Part shown: positions 1 through 7,804 of the stretch, piece after piece
Position numbering within the stretch: position 1 is the stretch's first letter
Layout: every line of letters starts with the position of its first letter
Origin: Paenibacillus sp. FSL A5-0031
Lineage (GTDB): Bacteria > Bacillota > Bacilli > Paenibacillales > Paenibacillaceae
Direction of reading: 5' to 3'
NCBI RefSeq assembly: GCF_001956295.1
Contig: NZ_MRTD01000005.1
Coordinates: forward strand, 124,001-188,000
DNA length: 64,000 nucleotides
The notes under the pieces: generated by a model
Database searches by the model: none
Seen by the model: the letters and a program-made list of their open reading frames with translations, nothing else
Told to the model about the DNA's origin: nothing
Made by a program: the position numbers and the translations under genes

Positions 1-2
1 GA

Positions 3-140
3 CGTCCAGGTACTGGCGAGGATGTAGCGCGTGTGGTGCTGTTTCTATGTGACCGGCAATCGAATTTCTTAACGGGCAATGTAATTGATGTCACGGGCGG
101 CTTTGATCCAATCGTCGCCAATATTAAAGGGATGTTCTGA
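3..140 (+). CDS. SDR-family oxidoreductase, C-terminal fragment
   Basis: The window opens inside a gene. Frame 3 encodes about 45 residues ending in TGA at 138-140, including SNFLTGNVIDVTGG, the typical C-terminal strand and loop of short-chain dehydrogenase/reductases (consensus ...ITGQ.i.vdGG). The preceding GEDVARVVLFLC matches the SDR helix 'peDvA..v.fL.'. The N-terminal cofactor site and the catalytic Ser-Tyr-Lys lie outside the window, so the substrate cannot be inferred. Family assignment is fairly safe; specificity is unknown. Confidence 0.7.
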   Translation, partial: RPGTGEDVARVVLFLCDRQSNFLTGNVIDVTGGFDPIVANIKGMF

Positions 141-154
141 TCTTATAGGATTTT

Positions 155-215
155 AAAAAAAAGAGTCTTATCGTTAAGCTTCGGAGCTTGCTCCTATGCT
201 GTCGATAAGACTCTT
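155..215 (-). terminator. Rho-independent terminator of the Nfu gene
   Basis: A 13-bp perfect stem (AAGAGTCTTATCG at 161-173 with its complement at 203-215) is flanked on the left by an A-run that reads as a T-run on the minus strand. It therefore terminates the minus-strand Nfu gene; it may also stop the SDR gene arriving from the left. Confidence 0.8.
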
Positions 216-260
216 CATCATTTGTCATGCCTAGAGCAATCATGATTCGTTCTTATATTT

Positions 261-506
261 TTAGAATACTTGAACGACTTCGATTACACCTTCAACTTCT
301 TCAAGAAGTGCGCGTTCGATACCCGCTTTAAGCGTGATCGTCGAGCTTGGGCAGCTTCCGCATGCACCCATTAGGCGAAGCTTGATGATGCCGCCTTCAA
401 CATCGACTAGTTCAACATCGCCGCCGTCGCGCTGCAAAAACGGACGAAGCTTATCGAGTACGTCCAATACTTCATCGTACATCGTGTCTTGTACTTGTTC
501 ACTCAT
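261..506 (-). CDS. NifU C-terminal-domain Fe-S scaffold protein (Nfu/YutI type)
   Basis: An 81-residue protein consisting only of the NifU C-terminal domain. The CxxC pair in [11 protein letters not shown] (Cys49 and Cys52) is the thiol pair that binds a transient Fe-S cluster in Nfu proteins. The start at 506 is chosen because AGGAG at 516-520 lies 9 nt upstream; an in-frame ATG at 515 abuts the AGGAG. In Bacillus the homologue (yutI) also neighbours yuzB and yutJ, as here. Expected role: cytosolic transfer of Fe-S clusters to apo-proteins. Confidence 0.9.
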   Translation of the reverse strand: MSEQVQDTMYDEVLDVLDKLRPFLQRDGGDVELVDVEGGIIKLRLMGACGSCPSSTITLKAGIERALLEEVEGVIEVVQVF

Positions 507-529
507 TGCAATCATCTCCTTTCTCCCCT

Positions 530-558
530 ATTATAGTACAAAGTGAAGCAATTGAAAA
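530..558 (-). promoter_or_regulatory. Sigma-A promoter of the Nfu gene
   Basis: On the minus strand TTTTCA (553-558) and a perfect TATAAT (530-535) are separated by 17 bp. The start codon lies 24 nt beyond the -10, so the leader is short. Confidence 0.65.
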
Positions 559-592
559 TGGATAGTAACTTAGTAAAGTTAGGTGAGGCCTC

Positions 593-865
593 ATGTTTAA
601 AACAATGATTGAGTTTTGTGCCAGTAATATGCACCACGGCACTGATCGTATAATGCAATTATTTGAGCAAAATGATGAATACGAAGTAACCGAATATGGC
701 TGCTTAGGCAACTGCGGCGAATGTTATTTAAACCCATTTGCGTTAGTTGAGGGTGCAATCGTATCCGCAGACTCGGTAGACGAGCTGCACGACAATATTT
801 TGAAAGCCATTGAGCAGCAAAAGGCAGATCAAGATGCGCTGGATAAGCTGCTCGATGATTTGTAA
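593..865 (+). CDS. yuzB: YuzB-family (UPF0349/DUF1450) protein
   Basis: A 90-residue protein with Cys9 and a cluster CLGNCGEC (Cys37, Cys41, Cys44) typical of the YuzB family, which resembles a small ferredoxin-like thiol or metal-binding fold. AGGTGAGG precedes the ATG. It is divergent from the Nfu gene and convergent with the yutJ-like gene, the same neighbourhood as in Bacillus subtilis, suggesting a part in Fe-S or redox biology. The biochemical function of the family is not established. Confidence 0.85.
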   Translation: MFKTMIEFCASNMHHGTDRIMQLFEQNDEYEVTEYGCLGNCGECYLNPFALVEGAIVSADSVDELHDNILKAIEQQKADQDALDKLLDDL

Positions 866-874
866 TACGTTGTA

Positions 875-1942
875 CTAGCCTAGGTGACGTTTAGATCTCC
901 AAAGCACTCCACTCTTAACAAGGCGTGGCACACGGCCCATAATAGCGGTTCCGCCCATCAAGCCGAAGCCGCTTTTTTTGCCGAGTGAACCGAGAACGCC
1001 TTTTAGCTTGATTTTGCCAAGACGAGGTGTCTTATCATGCCAGATAGCCTGCAGTACCTCGGCAATTTGCTTGCCTTGGGCACCTGCGGCTTGACCGCTT
1101 GGCGACAGCGGCAGTGCTGCGCAGTCACCAACGATAAATACATCGGTATGATCGGGCAATTGATGGTATTCATTAATGATAAGTCTGCCTTGATTATCCT
1201 TCGGCAATTCCATTCGCTGCACGAGCGGTACAGGCTGGATGCCTGCTGTCCATACCGTTACATCTGTATAAATAGGTGTTGAAGAATTGCCATCATGCAA
1301 AATGCCGCCTTCGACTTTTGTAAGTCCGACATGGCCGCGCATTTCAACATGATGCTCTCCGAACCACTCCGCTACAAAGGATTGCAGCTTGCTCGGGAAA
1401 GCCGAAAGCACCTTAGGCCCGCGATCCAAAATACGAATGTTAAGATCAGGACGACTCTCGCGCAGTTCCGCTGCAACCTCGACACCGCTTAGCCCGCCGC
1501 CTACAATGGACACTTGGCCATAAGGTTTAACGTCATTGAGCTGAGCGTAGGTTTGTCTAGCGGCTGAGAAGGTCTGAATGCTCGTAGAATACTGCTCAGC
1601 GCCTTCAATCCCATGATATTTGTCCGTACAACCTAGGCCAATAACAAGCCATTCATACTCCATCGATTCTTGACCTTCGATATGAACAAGCTTCAGCTCC
1701 ATATCCACATCGGTGACCTCGCCGTAAGCGAGTGAAATTCTTGGATCAACGGGAAACTTTACGCGAAGCTCCAGGTCTGAGACGGTTCCAGCAGCAAGCG
1801 CGTAATATTCCGTTTTTAAGCCTTGAAAAGGCATTCGGTCAATCAGTACGATGGAAACATCGATCGGCAACTGTTTTTCTAAGAGCTCGTTAGCTATGGC
1901 AAGACCGCCATAACCACCGCCCAAAATAATAAGTTTTCTCAT
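875..1942 (-). CDS. NAD(P)/FAD-dependent oxidoreductase, NDH-2-like (YutJ type)
   Basis: A 355-residue flavoprotein. The N-terminal ILGGGYGGLAIANEL is the FAD-binding Rossmann GxGxxG. A second dinucleotide-binding motif, SIVGGGLSGVEVAAEL, near residue 145 would bind NAD(P)H, and VFIVGDCAA near residue 270 is the second FAD contact (TxxxxVxGD type). The layout matches type II NADH dehydrogenases and YutJ. It has no membrane-spanning helix, so it would be soluble or peripheral. The exact electron acceptor (quinone or other) is not visible. A second family member is encoded at 48504. Confidence 0.85.
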   Translation of the reverse strand: MRKLIILGGGYGGLAIANELLEKQLPIDVSIVLIDRMPFQGLKTEYYALAAGTVSDLELRVKFPVDPRISLAYGEVTDVDMELKLVHIEGQESMEYEWLVIGLGCTDKYHGIEGAEQYSTSIQTFSAARQTYAQLNDVKPYGQVSIVGGGLSGVEVAAELRESRPDLNIRILDRGPKVLSAFPSKLQSFVAEWFGEHHVEMRGHVGLTKVEGGILHDGNSSTPIYTDVTVWTAGIQPVPLVQRMELPKDNQGRLIINEYHQLPDHTDVFIVGDCAALPLSPSGQAAGAQGKQIAEVLQAIWHDKTPRLGKIKLKGVLGSLGKKSGFGLMGGTAIMGRVPRLVKSGVLWRSKRHLG

Positions 1943-2004
1943 ATGATTTCCAACTCCACGTTTCTTGATGATGGTCTATTTTGTGCGTTCGTGTTGTAGA
2001 TTAC

Positions 2005-3108
2005 TCACTCGTAAACTTTAATTTCATTGTAAAAAGTATCGCGTTCCACCGGAATTCGTCCTGCGCCTTTAATGAGCCAAATGAGATCTTCGCGTGTTAT
2101 GCCTTCAGGAGTTAGGGCACCTGCAGCATGGCTGATTTTTTCCTTCACAATCGTACCATGCGCATCCGATGCTCCCATCGTTAATGCAACTTGAGTAAGC
2201 TGTACACCAATGTTAATAAAGTAAGCTTTAATATGCTGGAAGTTGTCGAGCATCAAACGGCTGATTGCAATCGTCTTAAGATCCTCGAATGCTGAATTAC
2301 GTCTGCGAATGCCGGCTCTTGGATTAATCGGCTGCATAGAAAGCGGAATAAATACTTGGAAGCCGTTTGTTTCGTCTTGAAGATCACGAATATGCATCAT
2401 GTGGCGGATGCGGTCTTCTTTCGTTTCAATTGAACCATACAGCATGGTTGTGTGCGTGCGCAGGCCTAGTTCATGAGCAGTCCGGTGAACCTGCAAATAT
2501 TGTGTAACGTCGGCTTTGTCTACACGCATTTTTTTGCGGTAATGATCTGATAATATTTCTGCGCCTCCGCCTGTTAGCGACTTCAGGCCGGCTTTCATGA
2601 GCTCCTCAAGCACCTCGCGGTAAGTTAAGCCGCTGATTCGGGAGAAAAAGTCGATCTCCGCTGCTGTATAAGCCTTAAGAGTTACGTCGGGATAACGCTC
2701 ATTTAATGCTTTCAAAGAATCTACATAATATTGGAAAGGAACATTCGGATTATGACCGCCTACGATATGGAATTCCCGAACGCCAGGGTGGAAATGCTGT
2801 TCTACATATTCAATCATTTGCTCGCCGCTAAGCGTGTAGGAGCCTTCCTCGCCTTCATCCTTGCGGAAGTTGCAAAATGCACAATGGGCTTCACATACGT
2901 TCGTAAAGTAAAGACTCATGTTCTCAATAAAATAAACCTTCTTGCCGTTTTTGCGCAGGGCAACTTCATTTGCGAGCTGTCCAATTGTAAGCAGATCGTC
3001 TGATTGATATAAGAAAACACCATCTTCAAGCGTTAAACGCTGCCCATGACGCACTTTTTCAATAATGTGCTGCATCTTTGTATCCTCTGTCGGTATTATA
3101 ACGTTCAT
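2005..3108 (-). CDS. mqnE: Aminofutalosine synthase (radical SAM, MqnE)
   Basis: A 367-residue radical SAM enzyme. CEAHCAFC (Cys72, Cys76, Cys79) is the CxxxCxxC motif for the [4Fe-4S]/SAM site, preceded by MSLYFTN and followed by the IVGGHNP segment typical of MqnE. MqnE joins 3-[(1-carboxyvinyl)oxy]benzoate to SAM in the futalosine route to menaquinone. The start at 3108 is set by GGAGG 7 nt upstream; the long frame continuing upstream lacks a ribosome site. MqnC and CofH are relatives, but this N-terminal sequence fits MqnE best. Other mqn genes are not in the window. Confidence 0.85.
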   Translation of the reverse strand: MNVIIPTEDTKMQHIIEKVRHGQRLTLEDGVFLYQSDDLLTIGQLANEVALRKNGKKVYFIENMSLYFTNVCEAHCAFCNFRKDEGEEGSYTLSGEQMIEYVEQHFHPGVREFHIVGGHNPNVPFQYYVDSLKALNERYPDVTLKAYTAAEIDFFSRISGLTYREVLEELMKAGLKSLTGGGAEILSDHYRKKMRVDKADVTQYLQVHRTAHELGLRTHTTMLYGSIETKEDRIRHMMHIRDLQDETNGFQVFIPLSMQPINPRAGIRRRNSAFEDLKTIAISRLMLDNFQHIKAYFINIGVQLTQVALTMGASDAHGTIVKEKISHAAGALTPEGITREDLIWLIKGAGRIPVERDTFYNEIKVYE

Positions 3109-3264
3109 GGCTAAGCCTCCTGATTTAAGTAGTTTGTGAAAAAAATAACTTTCTTTTCCGATTAAAGAAGCTGTAACTATTATAAACCTCATACGTAGCA
3201 GGGGCAATAAGAAAAGTATTGGCATTTACACAAATTGTAAATTTCATTTGTGGGCATGCTTCTA

Positions 3265-3293
3265 TTGAGCAACTGAACAAACTGGAGTATACT
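3265..3293 (+). promoter_or_regulatory. Sigma-A promoter of the A-type Fe-S carrier gene
   Basis: TTGAGC (3265-3270), a 17-bp spacer and TATACT (3288-3293) sit 65 bp upstream of the ATG at 3359. The region also separates the gene from divergent mqnE. Confidence 0.65.
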
Positions 3294-3358
3294 ACAAATA
3301 AGTAAGTGAAAAGTAAACAGCAATTAAAACGAATGATGGATAAACGGAGGGATGTAGC

Positions 3359-3721
3359 ATGATCACAATCAGTGATACAGCATCTGACAAAATAAAAGAA
3401 ATGCTTGCTGAAGAGGGCGGCCCTGAAATGTTCTTGCGCATAGGCGTAAAAGAAGGCGGCTGCAGTGGTTTTTCTTACGGCATGGGCTTTGATGATGAAG
3501 AGCATGAAGGCGATAAGGCTCTAGATATGGAAGGCCTTAAAGTGGTTGTAGATGGAGACAGCGTTAAATACTTAAACGGTCTTGTTATCGATTTTAAGGA
3601 ATCGGCAATGGGCGGCGGCTTTACGATCGAGAACCCGAATGCAAGTGCAACTTGCGGCTGCGGTTCATCGTTCCGCACAGCGAAGGAAGCAGGAAAACCA
3701 GCTGCAGCAGGCGAGTGCTAA
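3359..3721 (+). CDS. erpA: A-type iron-sulfur carrier protein (HesB/IscA/ErpA, YutM type)
   Basis: A 120-residue A-type carrier. The three conserved cysteines are present: Cys35 in GGCSGFSY and the C-terminal CGCG pair (Cys99, Cys101) that bind Fe or an Fe-S cluster. It ends in an Ala-rich tail with an extra terminal Cys. A GGAGG site precedes the ATG, and its own promoter and terminator bound it, so it is monocistronic. Role: delivery of Fe-S clusters to target proteins. The symbol is by family similarity; B. subtilis calls it yutM. Confidence 0.88.
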   Translation: MITISDTASDKIKEMLAEEGGPEMFLRIGVKEGGCSGFSYGMGFDDEEHEGDKALDMEGLKVVVDGDSVKYLNGLVIDFKESAMGGGFTIENPNASATCGCGSSFRTAKEAGKPAAAGEC

Positions 3722-3741
3722 TAACGAGCGGTGAATGTTAT

Positions 3742-3788
3742 CTTCCGAAATGCGTATGAAATTCATATGCATTCCGGAAGTTTTTTTT
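3742..3788 (+). terminator. Terminator of the A-type carrier gene
   Basis: A near-perfect stem (3742-3759 with 3762-3780, CTTCCG...CGGAAG ends) is followed by eight T residues. Confidence 0.9.
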
Positions 3789-3842
3789 GTTGTCGGTTTG
3801 GCTTTAAGTCTATAAATCGATCATCTTGGGGGATAACAGCGC

Positions 3843-4235
3843 ATGAAATTTATTCGTGATTATAGACAGTTTATTGAGGTAGGCTGCACATCATGCAATA
3901 GAAAGCATACAGTTCAAACAGACAACTATACGATTTCCTCAGAAGGCTATGCGTTCCATTCACCGATCCAATGTGCTTGCGGTCACCTGGCGAGCACGGC
4001 AATAAAGGACAAGAGAACATGGACAACCATGAAAACAGAAAAAAATGAAATGATGAAAAGAAATAAAGCGACGACGATTAAGCTAATGTTAGTCATTGGT
4101 TTTACGATCGTATTTTTTGCCGGCGAAATGTTCTATTTGCTAAGCAAAAATGAAGCGGAGCAGAAGAGCGCTCAACACGATGCAGAGAAAGAGTCATCCA
4201 GCCTTATTGTTGTTCAAACGCAGGAGAACTTCTAA
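3843..4235 (+). CDS. Membrane-anchored protein with N-terminal zinc-ribbon-like motif
   Basis: A 130-residue protein that I do not recognise. The N-terminus carries CTSC (Cys15, Cys18) and CACGH (Cys44, Cys46), spaced like a treble-clef zinc ribbon. One membrane helix follows at about residues 77-98 (TIKLMLVIGFTIVFF region) and a polar charged tail of about 30 residues ends the protein. Topology would put the zinc module inside if the positive-inside rule holds (KKRNK-type residues precede the helix). Start is the first ATG after GGGGG; it lies alone between two terminator-bounded units. Confidence 0.6.
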   Translation: MKFIRDYRQFIEVGCTSCNRKHTVQTDNYTISSEGYAFHSPIQCACGHLASTAIKDKRTWTTMKTEKNEMMKRNKATTIKLMLVIGFTIVFFAGEMFYLLSKNEAEQKSAQHDAEKESSSLIVVQTQENF

Positions 4236-4267
4236 TCATTATGGGATGAATGCAGGCATCAAAAAAA

Positions 4268-4296
4268 TTTTCAAAACAGGTATAAGGCAGTAAAAT
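4268..4296 (+). promoter_or_regulatory. Promoter of the candidate structured RNA
   Basis: TTTTCA (4268-4273), exactly 17 bp, then TAAAAT (4291-4296). Transcription would start near 4303. Confidence 0.5.
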
Positions 4297-4303
4297 GATG
4301 TGC

Positions 4304-4574
4304 ATATTAGATTTGACGGTGTGAAGAGAGGTGTGGTTCCGTTGGACCTTTTGGTGCTAGGGCTACAGGAGGAACTTATTTAATCACTAAGCTTTTATGA
4401 AAGCGAGGGGTTGTGTCGCAGAGCATCTCTGAACACACACGCTAAGCGCAATCCATTAAAACGGAATGTGTACAAGCGGTGCCCAAGTAATCTTAACAAT
4501 GTGAAGTGTTAGATGTGAAGACTCGTACGATCAAACACCGTCGAAGAAGGAGCCTGTAAAAGGGCTCCTTTTTT
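4304..4574 (+). ncRNA. Candidate structured RNA (ncRNA or leader) of about 270 nt
   Basis: No substantial ORF occupies 4236-4713. Between the promoter at 4268 and the terminator at 4547 the transcript can fold: ends pair by GACGGTGT (4315-4322) with ACACCGTC (4535-4542); GTTCC (4336-4340) with GGAAC (4371-4375); and a central arm stacks AGCG/CGCT, GTGT/ACAC and CAGAG-CAT-CTCTG around 4400-4445. A closing helix joining both ends plus promoter plus terminator suggests an independent RNA of the 6S-like size class, but I do not see 6S signature sequence and cannot name a family. It could instead be a leader of the GAF gene at 4714. Confidence 0.4.
4547..4574 (+). terminator. Terminator after the candidate RNA
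   Basis: AAGGAGCC (4547-4554) pairs with GGCTCCTT (4563-4570) and is followed by a T-run. Confidence 0.85.
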
Positions 4575-4713
4575 CTATGCCGAAATCGCGGTGCACTTAA
4601 GGCAATGATGGTTTGGATGGCATTAATTCAGGGAATTCCCTGACATACAAAGCATTTTCTTAGCTTTATAATAAGGTTAGAGATTGCTTGTATTTCCTGA
4701 AGGAGGAATGAGG

Positions 4714-5145
4714 ATGAAGACGATAGAAGCGGAAATCGCTGCATACATCGAGCGATTGAAGAGGGAGACAGGCAGCGATTTCGCTATACTCGGCTTGATC
4801 GATACGGGCAAACGTAAGCTGCGCTGGTCCAAGGCGTCAGGCAGCATAAGTGAGCGCACACCGCTAGTTGAGCAGAAGTCGTCTGCGGGTTTGTCCGGTA
4901 CTGCGATACGCTCCGGCAGAACCGCAAGCACAAGCTCGGCTATGACCGATACGGTGCGGTTCAAGTTAGGAGAGCCGATTCTGCTGACGGAGCAGCTGCG
5001 CATTGCTGCAAGCGTACCCATTCAAACGCCTAAAGGCATCTGCGGCGTTCTGCTTATCGGTAGACGCTCGGAGAAGACCTATGTCGCCGAAGAGCTGGAG
5101 AAGGCTTCACATATTACAGTAGAGCTTTCATCAATGCTCGTTTGA
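4714..5145 (+). CDS. Small GAF-domain sensor protein
   Basis: A protein of about 143 residues that is essentially one GAF domain: an N-terminal amphipathic helix, then the strand and loop pattern ending in SVPIQTPKGICGVLLIGR, the typical GAF core. AGGAGG lies 7 nt before the ATG at 4714. It precedes a LuxR-type response regulator and a PAS histidine kinase, like nreA in staphylococcal nreABC, where the GAF protein senses nitrate and modulates the kinase. Here the kinase lacks the NreB cysteines, so the ligand is unknown. A TATAAT at 4667-4672 may be its own -10. Confidence 0.7.
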   Translation: MKTIEAEIAAYIERLKRETGSDFAILGLIDTGKRKLRWSKASGSISERTPLVEQKSSAGLSGTAIRSGRTASTSSAMTDTVRFKLGEPILLTEQLRIAASVPIQTPKGICGVLLIGRRSEKTYVAEELEKASHITVELSSMLV

Positions 5146-5264
5146 TGATGGCTTTTTTTGACTATAAATACAATTCACTGCCTAATGTAAGCTATACTAG
5201 TATAGATAATAGAAATGATAGACTCATATCGACAGAGGTATCATTCCAGTGAGGGGAGAACAAG

Positions 5265-5921
5265 ATGATTAAGCTGCTTATTTGTGATGATCATGCCATG
5301 GTCAGATCGGGTCTAGCAATGCTGCTGCACGGCAAGCATGATATCGAGGTAGTAGGGGAAGCCTCGGAAGGGGACGAAGCCATTCAGATGGCACAGCAAT
5401 TAGTGCCGGATGTCGTATTGATGGATCTTAGTATGCCGCATGGCAAAGACGGGATGACAGCAACGACGGAGCTGAAGAAGCTGCTGCCTGAGACGGCGGT
5501 TCTTATTTTGACGATGCATGACGATGACGAATATTTGTTCCGTGCGATTCATATCGGAGCTTCAGGCTATATTTTGAAAAATGCGCCTCATGATGAGCTC
5601 ATATCAGCTATCCAGTCGGTAGCGCAAGGAAATGCGTATCTTTATCCTACGGCTACCAAGCGGTTGATGAGCGAATATCTCGTCAAGCTGAAGCAAGGCG
5701 GGGAGGACAACAGCCCTTACAATACGTTATCTGAGCGCGAAAAGGAGATTTTGGGCTGGATCGCCAAAGGGTACTCAAATAAGGAAATAGCAGAAAGTTT
5801 AATTATTAGCGTAAAGACAGTCGAGACTCACAAAAGCCATGTGATGGATAAGCTCGGGCTTAGAACAAGGCCGGAGCTCATTAAGTTTGCGCTAGAGAAG
5901 GGGCTGCTGCATTTTGATTAA
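5265..5921 (+). CDS. NarL/LuxR-family response regulator
   Basis: A 218-residue response regulator. The receiver domain has the acidic pair CDDH near residue 8, phospho-acceptor Asp54 in VVLMDLSMP and Lys near residue 105. A LuxR-type helix-turn-helix follows (LSEREKEILGWIAKGYSNKEIA, about 155-215; last helix TVETHKSHVMDKLG). GGGGAG precedes the ATG. It overlaps the following kinase gene by 8 bp, so the two are translationally coupled and are almost certainly partners. Confidence 0.9.
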   Translation: MIKLLICDDHAMVRSGLAMLLHGKHDIEVVGEASEGDEAIQMAQQLVPDVVLMDLSMPHGKDGMTATTELKKLLPETAVLILTMHDDDEYLFRAIHIGASGYILKNAPHDELISAIQSVAQGNAYLYPTATKRLMSEYLVKLKQGGEDNSPYNTLSEREKEILGWIAKGYSNKEIAESLIISVKTVETHKSHVMDKLGLRTRPELIKFALEKGLLHFD

Positions 5922-7053
5922 GCATGGCGGTAACAACTTTCGGCGAATGATTGGATCAGACGTCGATTATCTACTATCCGTTCTGGAGGATGAGATTGAC
6001 GATAAGTCGATGCTTACGCAAGTTAATCAATCGCTTAAGCAGCTTGCAGATGTGAAGTTTGCACTGGATGAATCGTCAATCGTTGCGGTAACGGATCATA
6101 AAGGCCGCATTGAATATGTAAACGATAAGTTTTGTGAAATTTCTAAGTACAGCCGTGAAGAGTTAATTGGCAAGGATCATCGGATTATTAACTCCGGATT
6201 TCATGGGCGCGATTTCTTCCGCAAGCTGTGGGAAGTTATTTCAAGCGGCGAAGTATGGCGTGGCGAAATTAAAAATCGTGCCAAGGACGGCAGCTACTAC
6301 TGGGTTAACACGACGATTGTTCCCTTCGTTGATGAAGCGGGCAATCCTTATCAATATTTAGCCATTCGCAGTGAAGTGACGCAGCGGAAGCGGGCTGAGC
6401 AAGAGCTGAAGGAAATGATGGTTAAGGTGATTGAAATTCAAGAGGAAGAGCGAAAACGAATATCGAGAGAGCTGCATGACGGGATTGGCCAAAGTCTCTT
6501 TTCGCTGCTTATTCAGCTTGACCGCATCATTGGAGATCACGATGATATTCCTGAGCTGGGCGCGCTTCGCAGCGATATATCAGGCGTGATGGAGGATATT
6601 CGTGGTCTGGCTTGGGAGCTGAGGCCATCAGTTCTCGATGATTTAGGTGTCGTTCCGGCAATAAGAACTTATGTGGACAATTATTCACAGCATTTTGGCA
6701 TTCGATTGACGCTCACATGCAATTTAAAGAGCAGGCTGGGCATTATGAAGGAAACAGCTATTTATCGTGTCATTCAAGAAGCATTAACGAATATCGCGAA
6801 GTATGCCGATGTAGGCGAGGCTGAAGTGGTGGTTGAGGAGCTGGAGGAAGAGGTCGTCGTCAGCGTAACAGATCAAGGGCTCGGTTTCAGTCCTGATCGC
6901 ATCGGCCACGGTGTAGGCTTATTCAGCATGGAGGAGAGAGCTCGCAGCATCGGCGGTTATTTGGATATTGTTTCGGAGCCTGGCAAAGGAGCAAAGGTGA
7001 AGCTTATTGTTCCTAAAGATAAGAATTCGGAAGGAAAAGGCGTAAACCTATAG
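5914..7053 (+). CDS. PAS-domain sensor histidine kinase (HisKA_3/DegS-NarX class)
   Basis: A 379-residue soluble kinase with no membrane helix. A PAS domain spans about 50-155; the HisKA_3 box is RISRELHDGIGQ with His188; the HATPase domain shows VIQEALTNIAKYA (N box) and DQGLGF / GHGVGLFSMEERA (G boxes). It starts with TTG at 5914 overlapping the regulator; an in-frame ATG at 5947 is an alternative. Staphylococcal NreB has four cysteines for an oxygen-sensitive Fe-S cluster; this PAS domain has only one Cys, so it is not an NreB-type oxygen sensor. The signal is unknown. Confidence 0.88.
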   Translation: MIKHGGNNFRRMIGSDVDYLLSVLEDEIDDKSMLTQVNQSLKQLADVKFALDESSIVAVTDHKGRIEYVNDKFCEISKYSREELIGKDHRIINSGFHGRDFFRKLWEVISSGEVWRGEIKNRAKDGSYYWVNTTIVPFVDEAGNPYQYLAIRSEVTQRKRAEQELKEMMVKVIEIQEEERKRISRELHDGIGQSLFSLLIQLDRIIGDHDDIPELGALRSDISGVMEDIRGLAWELRPSVLDDLGVVPAIRTYVDNYSQHFGIRLTLTCNLKSRLGIMKETAIYRVIQEALTNIAKYADVGEAEVVVEELEEEVVVSVTDQGLGFSPDRIGHGVGLFSMEERARSIGGYLDIVSEPGKGAKVKLIVPKDKNSEGKGVNL

Positions 7054-7063
7054 GAGGAATTTC

Positions 7064-7804
7064 ATGTATCGAGTTTTCATCATAGAGGACGACGATAAGA
7101 TTGCTTCAATTCTCAAAAAAAATATGGATAAATACGGATTTGAGGCAGCCGTTGTTACACAGTTTCGTGAAATTATGCCGGAGCTGGAGGCTTTTGATCC
7201 GCATGTCATTTTGCTCGATATTAATTTGCCTTACTATGATGGATATTATTGGTGCAGACAAATTCGAGCACGTTCAAGCCTCCCTATTATTTTTATTTCT
7301 GCCCGTGCTGGCGAGATGGATCAAGTTATGGCTATAGAGAACGGCGGCGATGATTATATTACAAAGCCTATCCATTTGGATTTATTAATGGCAAAGGTGA
7401 AGAGTGTGCTAAGGCGAGCTTACGGGGAATATGCGGCATCCGGGTCTGCAGCAGCAGAAACGGGCGTTGCCTCGCAAACAGGGGAGCTGTCAGCTGGTGA
7501 TCTCCGTCTTTACTTGAACCGTAATGAGCTTGAATGGAGAGACTTTCGCATTGAGCTGACAAAAAACGAGCAGCTGCTGGCTGAATGCTTGATGAAGCGG
7601 CAAGGCATGGTTGTTTCGCGGGAGCAGCTGCTTGAAGCGCTTTGGGACGATGTGCAATTCGTCGATGATAATACGCTTACGGTCAATGTGACTAGACTTC
7701 GGAAAAAGCTGGAGGAGCTTGGGCTTCCTAAAGCGATTGAAACGGTGCGGGGACAGGGCTATAAGCTCGTAATCGAAAATGCAGTAGGAGAAACGTCACG
7801 ATGA
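7064..7804 (+). CDS. bceR: OmpR-family response regulator, BceR type
   Basis: A 246-residue response regulator: receiver domain with IIEDDD and phospho-acceptor Asp52 (VILLDINLP), then a winged-helix DNA-binding domain (about 145-240, ending TVRGQGYKL). An excellent TAGGAGGA site precedes the ATG only 10 nt after the PAS kinase gene. It overlaps bceS by 4 bp (ATGA). With the kinase and the ABC transporter downstream it forms a Bce-type module that senses and detoxifies cell-wall-active peptides such as bacitracin or lantibiotics. The exact peptide is not predictable. Confidence 0.88.
   Translation: MYRVFIIEDDDKIASILKKNMDKYGFEAAVVTQFREIMPELEAFDPHVILLDINLPYYDGYYWCRQIRARSSLPIIFISARAGEMDQVMAIENGGDDYITKPIHLDLLMAKVKSVLRRAYGEYAASGSAAAETGVASQTGELSAGDLRLYLNRNELEWRDFRIELTKNEQLLAECLMKRQGMVVSREQLLEALWDDVQFVDDNTLTVNVTRLRKKLEELGLPKAIETVRGQGYKLVIENAVGETSR

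Noticed and set aside
4331..4350. GGTGTGGTTCCGTTGG looks a little like a T-box antiterminator sequence
   Set aside because: The T-box motif should lie just before the terminator; here it is near the 5' end, and no specifier stem or downstream amino-acid gene is present.
5914..7053. Oxygen-sensing NreB-type Fe-S kinase
   Set aside because: The PAS domain has only one cysteine instead of the four needed for the NreB cluster.
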